Positions 24,911 through 33,313 of a stretch of DNA of 64,000 nucleotides are shown here, piece by piece (the first letter of the stretch is position 1; each line of letters begins with the position of its first letter). The position numbers and the translations under genes are program-made. The notes under the pieces were generated by a model. The model made no database searches and was not told the DNA's origin. It saw only the letters and a list, made by a program, of their open reading frames with translations. The DNA is taken from positions 992,001 to 1,056,000 of the forward strand of contig OZ243980.1 in the NCBI GenBank assembly GCA_965214875.1, read 5' to 3'. This stretch comes from CBDAUN01 sp965214875. GTDB taxonomy: Bacteria; Pseudomonadota; Gammaproteobacteria; Arenicellales; JAJDZL01.

Positions 24911-25632
24911 GCTCGCAATTAAGCTATCTAGAGCGCATGGGTGTAGAAGTTTGGCGTTTGCGTAGCAACGATGATGATGCCAGAGTTGTCGAAGAGGTTG
25001 AAGTTCCCGTATCTTTGAGTCCAATGGCACCGATGCCTGATCCTGCGCCTGCAGATTTGCCGACCGACTATTCAGCTATGAGCTTGGAGGAACTGGCTAA
25101 GACGGCATCCGATTGCTGTAAGTGCAATCTGAACCGCTCTCGGACAGCAGTGGTTTTCGGCGAAGGATCGCCGCAGGCGAATCTGATGATCATCGGAGAG
25201 GCTCCCGGCGAGGATGAGGATATTCAAGGAAAGCCGTTCGTCGGCAAGTCGGGACAACTTCTCAGTTCGATACTTGCTGCGCTTGGCTTGATGCGGGAGG
25301 ACATCTACATCGCCAATGTGCTCAAGTGCCGCCCGCCTATGAATCGCGATCCTTTGCCTGATGAGGCACGAGCATGTTCTCCATATCTGCAAAGACAGCT
25401 GCAACTGATCAAGCCTTCTGTAATCGTCGCTTTAGGCCGAATTAGCGCTCAGCTGTTGCTAGATACTGAGCGTCCGCTTGGCCAGCTTCGACATGAGCGG
25501 CATGAATACCGGGATACCGGCATTGAAGTGGTCGTGACCTACCATCCAGCGTATCTTCTGCGCAAGCCAACCGAGAAAGCCAAAGTCTGGGAAGATTTGC
25601 GAAGAGTCAGAGAGCTGCTTGCGAATCGATGA
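24907..25632 (+). CDS. uracil-DNA glycosylase, family 4/5-like
   Basis: A 241-residue uracil-DNA glycosylase superfamily protein that would excise uracil from DNA. The active-site motif GEAPGEDEDIQGKPFVGKSG lies near 97-116, and VTYHPAYLLR near 211 is the second motif. Cysteines in DCCKCNLNRSR, together with C near KCRPP and C in ARACSPYL, fit the iron-sulfur cluster of families 4 and 5. The N-terminal ~70 residues are variable and rich in Pro, Val and Asp, as in DNA-polymerase-associated members. It overlaps leuA by 4 bp, so expression may follow leucine control, an unusual pairing. Confidence 0.9.
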   Translation: MSSQLSYLERMGVEVWRLRSNDDDARVVEEVEVPVSLSPMAPMPDPAPADLPTDYSAMSLEELAKTASDCCKCNLNRSRTAVVFGEGSPQANLMIIGEAPGEDEDIQGKPFVGKSGQLLSSILAALGLMREDIYIANVLKCRPPMNRDPLPDEARACSPYLQRQLQLIKPSVIVALGRISAQLLLDTERPLGQLRHERHEYRDTGIEVVVTYHPAYLLRKPTEKAKVWEDLRRVRELLANR

Positions 25633-25660
25633 CGGTCAGCTAAGCGCTGTTTGCCACGCT

Positions 25661-27097
25661 CTACTGATTAATATAGATGATGATGATCTGATTGGGTCTA
25701 ATGAAATCTGTGCGGTTGATTTTGTTCCACTTGGTCAATTGCGTAATTCGCACATCGTGCCGATTCGCAATACTCCACAGTGTTTCTCCAGCGCGAACAC
25801 GATGCTCGTAGCGACGCGAGTAAGGCACTGCCTCGGCAAATTTTTCAAGCGTACGGGGATTCAATCCCGCCTTTACGAGCGGAATCATCAAAACATCGCC
25901 GGCACGGATTCGGTCGGCGGAAGTTAGCGAATTGGCAAAGACGATTGCATTTTGCGGGACTTCGAACTCCTCGGCAATCTTGCCCAAATAGTCGCCGGGC
26001 TGAATTTCGTAGGCAATGTGGTTGATTCGATGCGAAAGATCAGCCGAATTCATTGCAGTTCGGACGATTTCGACTTCGTCGAGCGGAATCAGAATTTTGT
26101 GCGGGCCTTCCGGCCGAGTCGCTAAACGTCTTAGTGCAGGGTTGAGGCGATACAAATCGCGGTCGGACACGCCGGCGATTCGCGCTACAATCCTCAAGTC
26201 TGTGTGCGAACCGAAGTCGACTACTTCAAACTGGGGGGAGTTGGGCATGGGCAGCAGTTCGATCCCGAATTTCTCCGGTTGAGCGACAATGTTCTTGATC
26301 GCCACCAGTTTCGGGATATATCGCCGAGTTTCGGCACTCAGTCGCAATGCACTGTACTCAATGGAGGCTCCGCGCCCGGAATTGGCTTCTATAGCCTTCA
26401 CAATCCGGTTTTCGCCCGCATTGTAGGCGGCTAAGGTGTGGAACCAGTTCTGGTCGAACATCTCATGGAGGAACTCGATGTAGTCAAGTGCCGCCTCGGT
26501 TGAGGCTATCAGGTCTCGACGACCCTCGTACCACCAGTCGATTTGCAAGCCGAAACTTTTTGCTGTTGACGGCATGAATTGCCATAACCCTGCCGCCCCG
26601 GCCGGAGACAAGGCATAGGGGTCGAATGAGCTTTCGACAAATGGCAGAAGCGCGATTTCAGTAGGCAAGCCGCGCGCTTTGACGCGGCTGGCGATATAGG
26701 GCAGGTAGTGTCTAGCTTGCTTGAATGTTTTTTTCAGGTTTTCCGGATGCTTTGAGAATGATTCTTCGTATTCTGCAATATAGTCGGAGCGAAGTTCTGG
26801 CAGGCGAAAACCGCTTCGGATGTCGTTCCATAAATTTTCTGAGTAGGCGTGAGTCGCGGTCGGCTGATGGGTCTTAGCACGGTTGTAGAGAGTTGCGACC
26901 GTTGATGAGGCCGAATGCGCTTTGTCGTGCCCTATATGAAAAATTGACTCGTGCGCTTGGGATGCGAGCGGCCAAACCATGGCGCTTCCAAGCAACGCAA
27001 CCGATGCCATCACCGATAGGATCGATGCAGGTTTTGAATTGAATGTGTAATCAGGCACGCTTAGGGAAAACCCGGCTAACGGGGAATCGGTGACCAC
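25661..27097 (-). CDS. mltD: membrane-bound lytic murein transglycosylase D
   Basis: Periplasmic peptidoglycan lytic transglycosylase of 478 residues. A hydrophobic signal segment (about 26-47, SILSVMASVALLGSAMVWPL) is followed by an SLT domain with the catalytic glutamate near 155 in LLPFVESSFDP and GAAGLWQFMPSTAKSFG. Two C-terminal LysM repeats bind glycan (about 365-413 and 430-477). The GTG at 27097 gives a long n-region; a GTG at 27058 would give a more normal signal peptide. No lipobox is evident. It is convergent with the glycosylase gene. Neighbouring rnhA and dnaQ match the order seen in many gammaproteobacteria. Confidence 0.94.
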   Translation of the reverse strand: MVTDSPLAGFSLSVPDYTFNSKPASILSVMASVALLGSAMVWPLASQAHESIFHIGHDKAHSASSTVATLYNRAKTHQPTATHAYSENLWNDIRSGFRLPELRSDYIAEYEESFSKHPENLKKTFKQARHYLPYIASRVKARGLPTEIALLPFVESSFDPYALSPAGAAGLWQFMPSTAKSFGLQIDWWYEGRRDLIASTEAALDYIEFLHEMFDQNWFHTLAAYNAGENRIVKAIEANSGRGASIEYSALRLSAETRRYIPKLVAIKNIVAQPEKFGIELLPMPNSPQFEVVDFGSHTDLRIVARIAGVSDRDLYRLNPALRRLATRPEGPHKILIPLDEVEIVRTAMNSADLSHRINHIAYEIQPGDYLGKIAEEFEVPQNAIVFANSLTSADRIRAGDVLMIPLVKAGLNPRTLEKFAEAVPYSRRYEHRVRAGETLWSIANRHDVRITQLTKWNKINRTDFIRPNQIIIIYINQ

Positions 27098-27709
27098 AAC
27101 CTATCTGCGTGGTCGATTTCAGTCTATAAGGCAACTGAGCAAAAAGGCATCCGCTTAACCAATATATTAAGAGTGCCGCCCTCAAGTCAATATATGCAAT
27201 GTCAAACGTTTAATCAAGTTGGCCAAATGCTGCAAAAAATAATCAAACGAACGCAAATCGATTTCTTGAATCGTATTCCGCACGTTGTTTCTTGAAGAAA
27301 ACTGTTTATTTCGGCAACTTTGCTGAGTCTTTCTGTCGTTGATCGGCTTAGGGCTGTGCAACTCGATCTAATGCGACGAGTAATGCATCGGCAATCTTGA
27401 GTATTGCGGCATGATCTTTTTTCAATCAGAGCTTGCAACCGATAAGCATTGCCGGGCATATATCGCAAGCAGGGCAGAGTATTCTACTATATTTGACTCT
27501 GTAAGTCGGGAAAGTTCTCGCCATGCTCTGCTTGTGTGGCGTAGTGTCAATCTTTAGCTTTCGCTGTCAGTTTTCTTAGTTTGGTCAGCATAATGAAGCT
27601 TGAAGTTTGTTATGGCATCCGATCTTATAATTGGTGCTTGGCGAATAGCTGAAAGATTTGAGCCGCTCATCACAACTACGCGGGCATTTGACACGAGGTT
27701 TAATGGATT
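27098..27709. other. intergenic region between divergent mltD and methyltransferase
   Basis: About 610 bp, AT-rich, between divergent genes. In many gammaproteobacteria gloB lies here, but I see no metallo-beta-lactamase motif in any frame. An 84-codon frame on the minus strand (27214-27468) has no recognisable sequence. The region should hold both promoters. Confidence 0.5.
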
Positions 27710-28456
27710 GTGACCACAGCCGACCATTTCGACTTAGCGCCTGGATGGTTTGACCAGCCGCTTGGTGCTGCTATGGTGGAAGCGGAGACGGTCGTTTTCA
27801 ATCGCCTGCTGCCCTCGCGGTACTATCCTGCCGCGGTGCAGGCTTCCAGCTCGCCGCATTTGAATCTGGCGGCAATGAATTTGTCGAGGACACGGGTTAA
27901 TGTGTCCTGTACGCTCGAGGCATTCTGCGGAACCGACGTTGTTGCGAATGCAGAGCACTTGCCATTCGGATCCAGCTCGGTTGATATTATGGTTCTGTCG
28001 CATGTGCTGGAGTTCAGCGACCATCCGCATGATGTGTTGCGCGAAGCCTCTCAGTGCATCGTGTCTGGCGGTGTTTTGGCAATATCAGGATTCAATCCTC
28101 GAAGTTTGTTCGGGGCGGCGAAATATACAAATCGATTTGCCGGCACTTTCATCGGCGAAGCGCACCTGTACTCTGTGATTCGAGTTCGCGACTGGCTGGC
28201 ACTGCTTGGTTTCGAGGTGTTTGCCGGCGAGTACGTATTTTTTCGACCGCCATTCGTTCAAGGTCGGCGATTGAACCAGTTGCGTAGCCTAGAGGTCGCC
28301 GGTGCAAGATGGTGGCCAGGCTTTGGCGCAATCTATATCCTGGTCGCGAGAAAAAGAGTCGCAGGCTTTCGCATGAGTGCCGCCGCATTGCGAAAGTCCA
28401 AGTTGTCGAGGCGCCGGTTGTTCCACGCCGTAGCGGACCGCACTCAAAAGGGATGA
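27710..28456 (+). CDS. class I SAM-dependent methyltransferase (YafS-like)
   Basis: A 248-residue protein with a Methyltransf_11-type core: VVANAEHLPFGSSSVDIMVLSHVLEFSDHPHDVLREA covers motifs II-III in pieces, followed by GGVLAISGFNPRSLFG. The family member beside rnhA/dnaQ in E. coli is YafS, of unknown substrate. The start is a GTG at 27710; an upstream ATG at 27703 is out of frame. The SAM-binding glycine motif I at the N-terminus is weak. It is 28 bp ahead of rnhA and likely cotranscribed. Confidence 0.82.
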   Translation: MTTADHFDLAPGWFDQPLGAAMVEAETVVFNRLLPSRYYPAAVQASSSPHLNLAAMNLSRTRVNVSCTLEAFCGTDVVANAEHLPFGSSSVDIMVLSHVLEFSDHPHDVLREASQCIVSGGVLAISGFNPRSLFGAAKYTNRFAGTFIGEAHLYSVIRVRDWLALLGFEVFAGEYVFFRPPFVQGRRLNQLRSLEVAGARWWPGFGAIYILVARKRVAGFRMSAAALRKSKLSRRRLFHAVADRTQKG

Positions 28457-28484
28457 TGCTGCTGTTCGATTTCAGCGGGCGCGA

Positions 28485-28952
28485 ATGATGCAAGAAAAGT
28501 GGCCTACGCCCAAACCTTCGCGCATTCAAACGGTGCAGATCTACACCGATGGCGCATGCACTGGAAATCCAGGCCCGGGCGGCTGGGGCGTTGTGCTTTT
28601 TTGCAACGGAAATCAGGCCGAACTGTCGGGCGGTGATCGCTCGACGACCAACAACCGGATGGAATTGACCGCGGCAATCGAAGGACTAGGGTGCTTGAAG
28701 CGCAAGTGCCGGGTTGAACTGTATACGGATTCTGAGTATGTCCGCCTCGGGATTACCAGCTGGATAAAAAAATGGAAAGCGAAAGATTGGAAGCGAAATA
28801 AGACAGAAGATGTCAAGAATGCCGATTTATGGAAGGATTTGGATCGATTGAATTCTGCGCACCAGGTGCAATGGATTCATGTCAAGGCTCACAGCGGAAA
28901 TGAATGGAACGAGTATGTGGACAAGCTTGCTAAAAAAGCAATACCTAAGTAA
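28485..28952 (+). CDS. rnhA: ribonuclease HI
   Basis: A 155-residue RNase H that cuts RNA in RNA-DNA hybrids. The catalytic carboxylates are visible as D in YTDGACTGNPGPGGWG, E in RMELTAAIEGL, D in YTDSEYVRLGIT and D in EYVDKLAKKA. The basic region WIKKWKAKDWKRNKTEDVKN is also typical. A double ATG (28485, 28488) gives a small start ambiguity. Confidence 0.96.
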   Translation: MMQEKWPTPKPSRIQTVQIYTDGACTGNPGPGGWGVVLFCNGNQAELSGGDRSTTNNRMELTAAIEGLGCLKRKCRVELYTDSEYVRLGITSWIKKWKAKDWKRNKTEDVKNADLWKDLDRLNSAHQVQWIHVKAHSGNEWNEYVDKLAKKAIPK

Positions 28953-28993
28953 TGGGCTGTTGCGCGCTTTATGCTTTATATTATCCGCTCGTA

Positions 28994-29012
28994 CGCCCCG
29001 ATGCGCGGGGCG
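28994..29012 (+). other. GC-rich stem-loop between rnhA and dnaQ
   Basis: CGCCCC (28994-28999) pairs with GGGGCG (29007-29012) across a 7-base loop. No T-run follows, so it may slow transcription or be incidental. Confidence 0.35.
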
Positions 29013-29112
29013 CACAGAGAGTGCTTGGCATCTAAGTGCCGAATAGCGAAACAGATGAACAGCTTCAAGCCTGCTTGCTTAGGCGGCGATTTCAATTCAA
29101 CTGAACACCTCT

Positions 29113-29928
29113 ATGCGCCAAATTGTGCTCGACACTGAAACGACCGGACTCGATGTTCACGAAGGACACAGAGTCATTGAAATCGCCGGCATTGAAATAG
29201 ACAACCGTGTGCCGACAGGCAAGACGTTCCACCAATTCATCAATCCCTGCCGCCCAATCGATGACAAGGCGCTCGAAGTTCACGGCATAACCAATGATTT
29301 TTTGGAAAACAAGCCTCAGTTTGCCGAGATTGCTCATGAATTCGTCAATTTCATTCGAGGCGCCGACCTCATCATCCACAACGCTGAGTTCGATGTAGGT
29401 TTTCTGAACGCTGAACTGAAAAAAGCTGGTAATGAATTGGGGTCGATTGAAACGTTGTGCAACGAGATCATCGACACGATTCGGGTTGCGATCGAATTAC
29501 GGCCAGGCCGGCGCAACAACCTGGATGCATTAGCGACTGACTACGGCATTGATCTTTCAGAGCGCACCAAGCATAGCGCTCTAGTCGACGCGCAGATTCT
29601 GCTGAGTGTGTACAAGGCGATGACTGGTGGGCAGACGTCCATGCAGTTTAGTCAAGGCGAGATTTCGATGACTCGACAGACCGATTCATCGAAAGTTGAC
29701 GAAGAGTATGCGGGTGCTGAATTGCCCGTCAAGAGAGCCAATGATGAGGAATTGGCGCTGCATGAGCAGTGGCTAGACTATCTCGATAGCCAATGCGAGC
29801 AAGGCAGTGTCTGGCGCAGATTGCAGCAGGCATCTGCCGATGATTACGACGGCGGCAATCCAAAAGCGAAACCAGACGCACTTTCTTCGTCAGATTCAGA
29901 CGAACATCAAGATCAGCAGGCCAGCTAG
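29113..29928 (+). CDS. dnaQ: DNA polymerase III epsilon subunit (3'-5' exonuclease)
   Basis: Proofreading exonuclease of 271 residues. The DEDDh motifs are complete: LDTETTGLD (Exo I, 6-14), HNAEFDVGFL (Exo II, about 94-103) and KHSALVDAQILL (Exo III, about 156). The C-terminal tail with EEYAGAELPVKRAN and the acidic/polar end fits binding to the alpha subunit. Its 3' end overlaps the end of the convergent antiporter gene by 33 bp. Confidence 0.96.
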   Translation: MRQIVLDTETTGLDVHEGHRVIEIAGIEIDNRVPTGKTFHQFINPCRPIDDKALEVHGITNDFLENKPQFAEIAHEFVNFIRGADLIIHNAEFDVGFLNAELKKAGNELGSIETLCNEIIDTIRVAIELRPGRRNNLDALATDYGIDLSERTKHSALVDAQILLSVYKAMTGGQTSMQFSQGEISMTRQTDSSKVDEEYAGAELPVKRANDEELALHEQWLDYLDSQCEQGSVWRRLQQASADDYDGGNPKAKPDALSSSDSDEHQDQQAS

Positions 29929-31587
29929 AGTTGCAAATACGAACAGCGCCATAGATCCCAAATGCGGGGTTTTCGCTGAATTGGAAGATTCTCCGTATTT
30001 GCCAATCGCAAAGTTGAGTGTCGAACGGCACGATCCGATCAACCGCGCGTAGCACGCCTGGATCGAGGCTGACACCATCGCCGACGCATGCCGATAGATC
30101 AGGCGAGCGCCCCTTCTATAGATCCATTCTGCATCAATATTGGTACTGCGAAGTTCCGGCGGATAGATTCCGGACAGTTTCAGCCATACGAAGGCCAGCG
30201 CTGAAAAGACCAGCAGCTGTATCTGCGCCAGGACGCGGGAGGTGTCGTATGGATCGTAGTCGGTGCCGTATGGCAGAATCGAATAAAGCAGCTCCGGGAA
30301 AATTCCGATGCCGATGCAAAGAATCGCTGCGACGGTCATCGCGATCAGCATGCTGATGGGGGCTTCCTTGCAACGGATGCCGGAGTCGTGCGCGAAGAAT
30401 GCGAAGAAAGGCACCTTGATGCCTGCGTGATGGAATACGCCTGCAGACGCGAATAGCAACGCAATCCAGACGATATGATAGCCTTCGTAGATCGCCGCCG
30501 ACATGACCATCGACTTGTTGATGAAGCCGCTGAATAGGGGAAACGCCGATATCGAGGCGGCTCCCACGATGCACAAACCGGTGGTCATCGGCATCGAGCG
30601 GTACAAGCCGCCAAGGTCGGAACCGTTTATTTTTCCAGTTCTGTAGAGCACAGCGCCCATCGTCATCATTAGCAGCGCCTTATAAATCACATGATTAAAG
30701 GCGTGGGCAACCGCGCCGTTGACTGCCAGCTCGGTTCCGATTCCGATGCCGCAAACCATAAAGCCGATTTGGTTGATCATGCTATACGCCAATACTCGGC
30801 GCAAGTCGTTTTCGATGACTGCATAGAAGATTGGAAAGCACGTCATCACAGCTCCGATATAGACCAGCGACTCTGTGCCCGCAAATCCTCGTGCAAGCGA
30901 ATACACGGCTACCTTGGTGGTCAAGGCAACCATGAAAATTGCTCCTGCGGGAGTTGATTCAGGGTATGCATCGGTTACCCAGTTGTGCACGAGCGGAAAA
31001 GCGCACTTGATGCCGAACGCAAAGAAAATCAGGTATGACGCAGAGTCCGATAGACCGATATGGGTGAACTCGATGGACCCGGTGGCGCTGTAGTGCATTA
31101 CTGCGCCCACTAATAGCAGCAGTCCGGCGAATATCTGTATAGCCAAATACCGGAAGGCGGCACCGGTGGATGATCGGGTCTTGCCATCGAATACCAGCAT
31201 CGCAGCGGAAAAAGTCATGATCTCGAAAAAGATGAAAAGTGAAATCAAGTCTCCACATAGCACGGCACCGACGGCACCGCCGGCATAGACCAGTGCTGAT
31301 GCCTGATGAGTCGTAGAACGATAGCACCAAGAGAAGACAGCACCTAAAGCCGATGCCAAATGAAAAACATAGGCAAACACGAGACCGAGCGTGTCGGGCC
31401 GGTGCAGGATCAGGTCGAAACCGGCGACAGCGGACCGCAACTCATAGCCTGAACCAGTCGAGCTTATCAACATCGCTGCACTGACAAGCGGAACCGCAAT
31501 GAACCACAGTGCTCGCGCGGTGCCGCGGAGCACGAAAATTCCGAGCGCACCGACGAAGAAAACGACGAATGACGGAATTTCAGTCAT
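29896..31587 (-). CDS. Mrp-type antiporter, NuoL/M/N-like membrane subunit (third copy)
   Basis: Large polytopic membrane protein of about 563 residues in the proton-conducting transporter family. Key membrane features of antiporter-like subunits are visible: the Glu in FIFFEIMTFSAA, Lys in FGIKCAFPLVHNW, ALTTKVAVYSLARG, and HAFNHVIYKALLMM. The start is set at the ATG at 31587, since upstream sequence in this frame is not hydrophobic and overlaps the preceding small gene. It overlaps that gene by 8 bp. A C-terminal extension contains DAEWIYRRGARLIYRH, also seen in long NuoL-like relatives. It is the last gene of the mrp-like operon. Confidence 0.9.
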   Translation of the reverse strand: MTEIPSFVVFFVGALGIFVLRGTARALWFIAVPLVSAAMLISSTGSGYELRSAVAGFDLILHRPDTLGLVFAYVFHLASALGAVFSWCYRSTTHQASALVYAGGAVGAVLCGDLISLFIFFEIMTFSAAMLVFDGKTRSSTGAAFRYLAIQIFAGLLLLVGAVMHYSATGSIEFTHIGLSDSASYLIFFAFGIKCAFPLVHNWVTDAYPESTPAGAIFMVALTTKVAVYSLARGFAGTESLVYIGAVMTCFPIFYAVIENDLRRVLAYSMINQIGFMVCGIGIGTELAVNGAVAHAFNHVIYKALLMMTMGAVLYRTGKINGSDLGGLYRSMPMTTGLCIVGAASISAFPLFSGFINKSMVMSAAIYEGYHIVWIALLFASAGVFHHAGIKVPFFAFFAHDSGIRCKEAPISMLIAMTVAAILCIGIGIFPELLYSILPYGTDYDPYDTSRVLAQIQLLVFSALAFVWLKLSGIYPPELRSTNIDAEWIYRRGARLIYRHASAMVSASIQACYARLIGSCRSTLNFAIGKYGESSNSAKTPHLGSMALFVFATLAGLLILMFV

Positions 31588-31840
31588 CATCGTAGTAGTT
31601 TTCCGCACGCATGAAGGGGATGCGCATGAATTTTGAAATGACGACCAAAATAACGCATACCACGAATCCGAACACGCAGTAGAAAAACGGCACCCAATCC
31701 CATGGATGGACCGCGTAACGAACAAGAACCAAATCGAGCACAAACGACAGTGCGCAAACGACGTAGAACCACATGAGAATTTTTCGAAGACCGGCGGCGC
31801 GAGGCCGCTGTTGCTGTGTTTGGCTGCTGTGCTTATCCAT
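31580..31840 (-). CDS. small two-helix membrane protein in the mrp-like operon
   Basis: An 86-residue protein. The first ~20 residues are polar and basic (SSQTQQQRPRAAGLRK). Two hydrophobic segments follow, about 21-40 and 47-69, and the tail is acidic (YYDDD). I do not recognise the family. It lies 18 bp after one antiporter subunit and overlaps the next by 8 bp, so it is part of the same transcript and probably an accessory subunit of the complex. Confidence 0.75.
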   Translation of the reverse strand: MDKHSSQTQQQRPRAAGLRKILMWFYVVCALSFVLDLVLVRYAVHPWDWVPFFYCVFGFVVCVILVVISKFMRIPFMRAENYYDDD

Positions 31841-31858
31841 GATCGTTCAGTGTCAGCT

Positions 31859-33313
31859 TCATCTGAGTGCCGTGTTGAGCAGATCGAGCGCAAATTCCGA
31901 ATCGAAAAACAAAAAGATGCAGCCCGCGGCCGAAGTCGCCATTGCAATTCGAATCGCCCATGGCGCTTCGCCGATTGCGCCTGTTTCGCTGGGCACTGGA
32001 AAGAATGCGCGAATGCAGATCGGCATTAAGTACCCCACGCTCAGCATGGGGCCGGCAATCAGGGCAAGAATCAAAATCCAATCCGAGGTCTGCACAATGC
32101 CTTGCAGCAAAAACCACTTGCTCCACATGCCGCCAGTCGGCGGCACACCGACGATGCACAGGCTTCCGATAAAAAAGGCGATCATTGTAAACGGCATCCG
32201 ATAGCCGATGCCTCGAAGTTCGCTCACCTCAGTCTTGTGCGCAGCAACCATGATGGCTCCAGCCCCAAAGAACAGGGTGATTTTACCGAAGGCATGCATA
32301 AGCATATGCATGCCCCCTCCGATTGCGCCCCATGCAGTCGCAGTCAACGCGCCGAGAACAATATAGGAAAGCTGGCTGATTGTCGAGTAGGCCAGCAATC
32401 GCTTCAAGTTGGTTTGCCGACAAGCGATGATGCCGGTGGCGATGATGGTGAAAGCTGCCGCGTAGCTCAGAATTTGGTGCATCGAAAGCTCGGCCAGCAG
32501 ATCAATTCCGAAGAGATAGATGACGATCTTCAAAATGGTGAAAACACCTGCCTTGACTACCGCGACGGCGTGCAGTAGCGCACTCACCGGAGTTGGGGCG
32601 ACCATCGCTGCCGGAAGCCAGCGGTGAAAAGGCATCAGCGCAGCTTTGCCGACCCCGAAAACATACAAAACCAGAAGCGTATTGAGCAAGACCGTATCGA
32701 TCTCATCGGAAAATACGCCACCTTCTGTGAAATCCAAAGTGCCGGTTGCTGCATACGTCCAGATTAGCGCGAGCAGCAGCAGTCCGATCGAGGTGCCGAG
32801 CAGCAGGAACAGGTAGACTCTCGCAGAACGCTTTGCGTGCTCGTGGCCTGCATGGGCTACCAGGGGAAACGTTGACAGCGTTAGTGCCTCATAGAAGAAA
32901 AAAAGCGTGATGCCGTTGGCTGCAAAAGCGATGCCAAGCGTGCAGCTGATCGCAATCGCGAAGAACATGTAGAACCGGGTCTGATTCGCTTCGCCATGGC
33001 TGCGCATGTAGCCGATCGAATAGATTGATGTGACGATCCACAAGAAGCTTGCAATCAATGCGAATAGGATTCCCAGCGGTTCTGAAGCAAACGAAAGCGC
33101 GATGCCGGGCAAAGGTTCGATCAGCGTGAATGATGCATCGAATCCTCCGTTTGAGTTGGCATAGATGGATGCCACCAGCGCGAAGGTGGCGACGGCGCTG
33201 ATGATCGTCGCGCCTTCCCGCGCATTCGGGCGCTTGTCAAGCAGCCTGATGAGGATAGCGCCAATAAGCGGCAATGCTATCGATAGCGCGAGTGCGTTTT
33301 GGGCCGCGATCAC
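31859..33313 (-). CDS. Mrp-type antiporter, MrpD/NuoM-like subunit (second copy)
   Basis: Polytopic membrane protein of about 484 residues, proton-conducting transporter family. Diagnostic pieces are FFYEALTLSTFPLV (conserved Glu), GVGKAALMPFHRWLPAAMVAPTPVSALLHAVAVVKAG (conserved Lys and His loop, given in part) and MHAFGKITLFFGAGA. The GTG at 33313 is chosen because it overlaps the stop of the preceding gene (GTGA) and starts the hydrophobic N-terminus; sequence further upstream in frame is not membrane-like. It is the middle of three paralogous ion-translocating subunits in this operon. Confidence 0.9.
   Translation of the reverse strand: MIAAQNALALSIALPLIGAILIRLLDKRPNAREGATIISAVATFALVASIYANSNGGFDASFTLIEPLPGIALSFASEPLGILFALIASFLWIVTSIYSIGYMRSHGEANQTRFYMFFAIAISCTLGIAFAANGITLFFFYEALTLSTFPLVAHAGHEHAKRSARVYLFLLLGTSIGLLLLALIWTYAATGTLDFTEGGVFSDEIDTVLLNTLLVLYVFGVGKAALMPFHRWLPAAMVAPTPVSALLHAVAVVKAGVFTILKIVIYLFGIDLLAELSMHQILSYAAAFTIIATGIIACRQTNLKRLLAYSTISQLSYIVLGALTATAWGAIGGGMHMLMHAFGKITLFFGAGAIMVAAHKTEVSELRGIGYRMPFTMIAFFIGSLCIVGVPPTGGMWSKWFLLQGIVQTSDWILILALIAGPMLSVGYLMPICIRAFFPVPSETGAIGEAPWAIRIAMATSAAGCIFLFFDSEFALDLLNTALR

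Noticed and set aside
27214..27468. 84-codon minus-strand frame between mltD and the methyltransferase, considered as a gloB remnant
   Set aside because: No metallo-beta-lactamase motif (THxHxDH) in any frame; sequence looks random and Ser/Arg/Cys-rich.
31588..31947. N-terminal extension of the last antiporter subunit
   Set aside because: Not hydrophobic and it is the shadow of the 86-residue membrane protein read in another frame.
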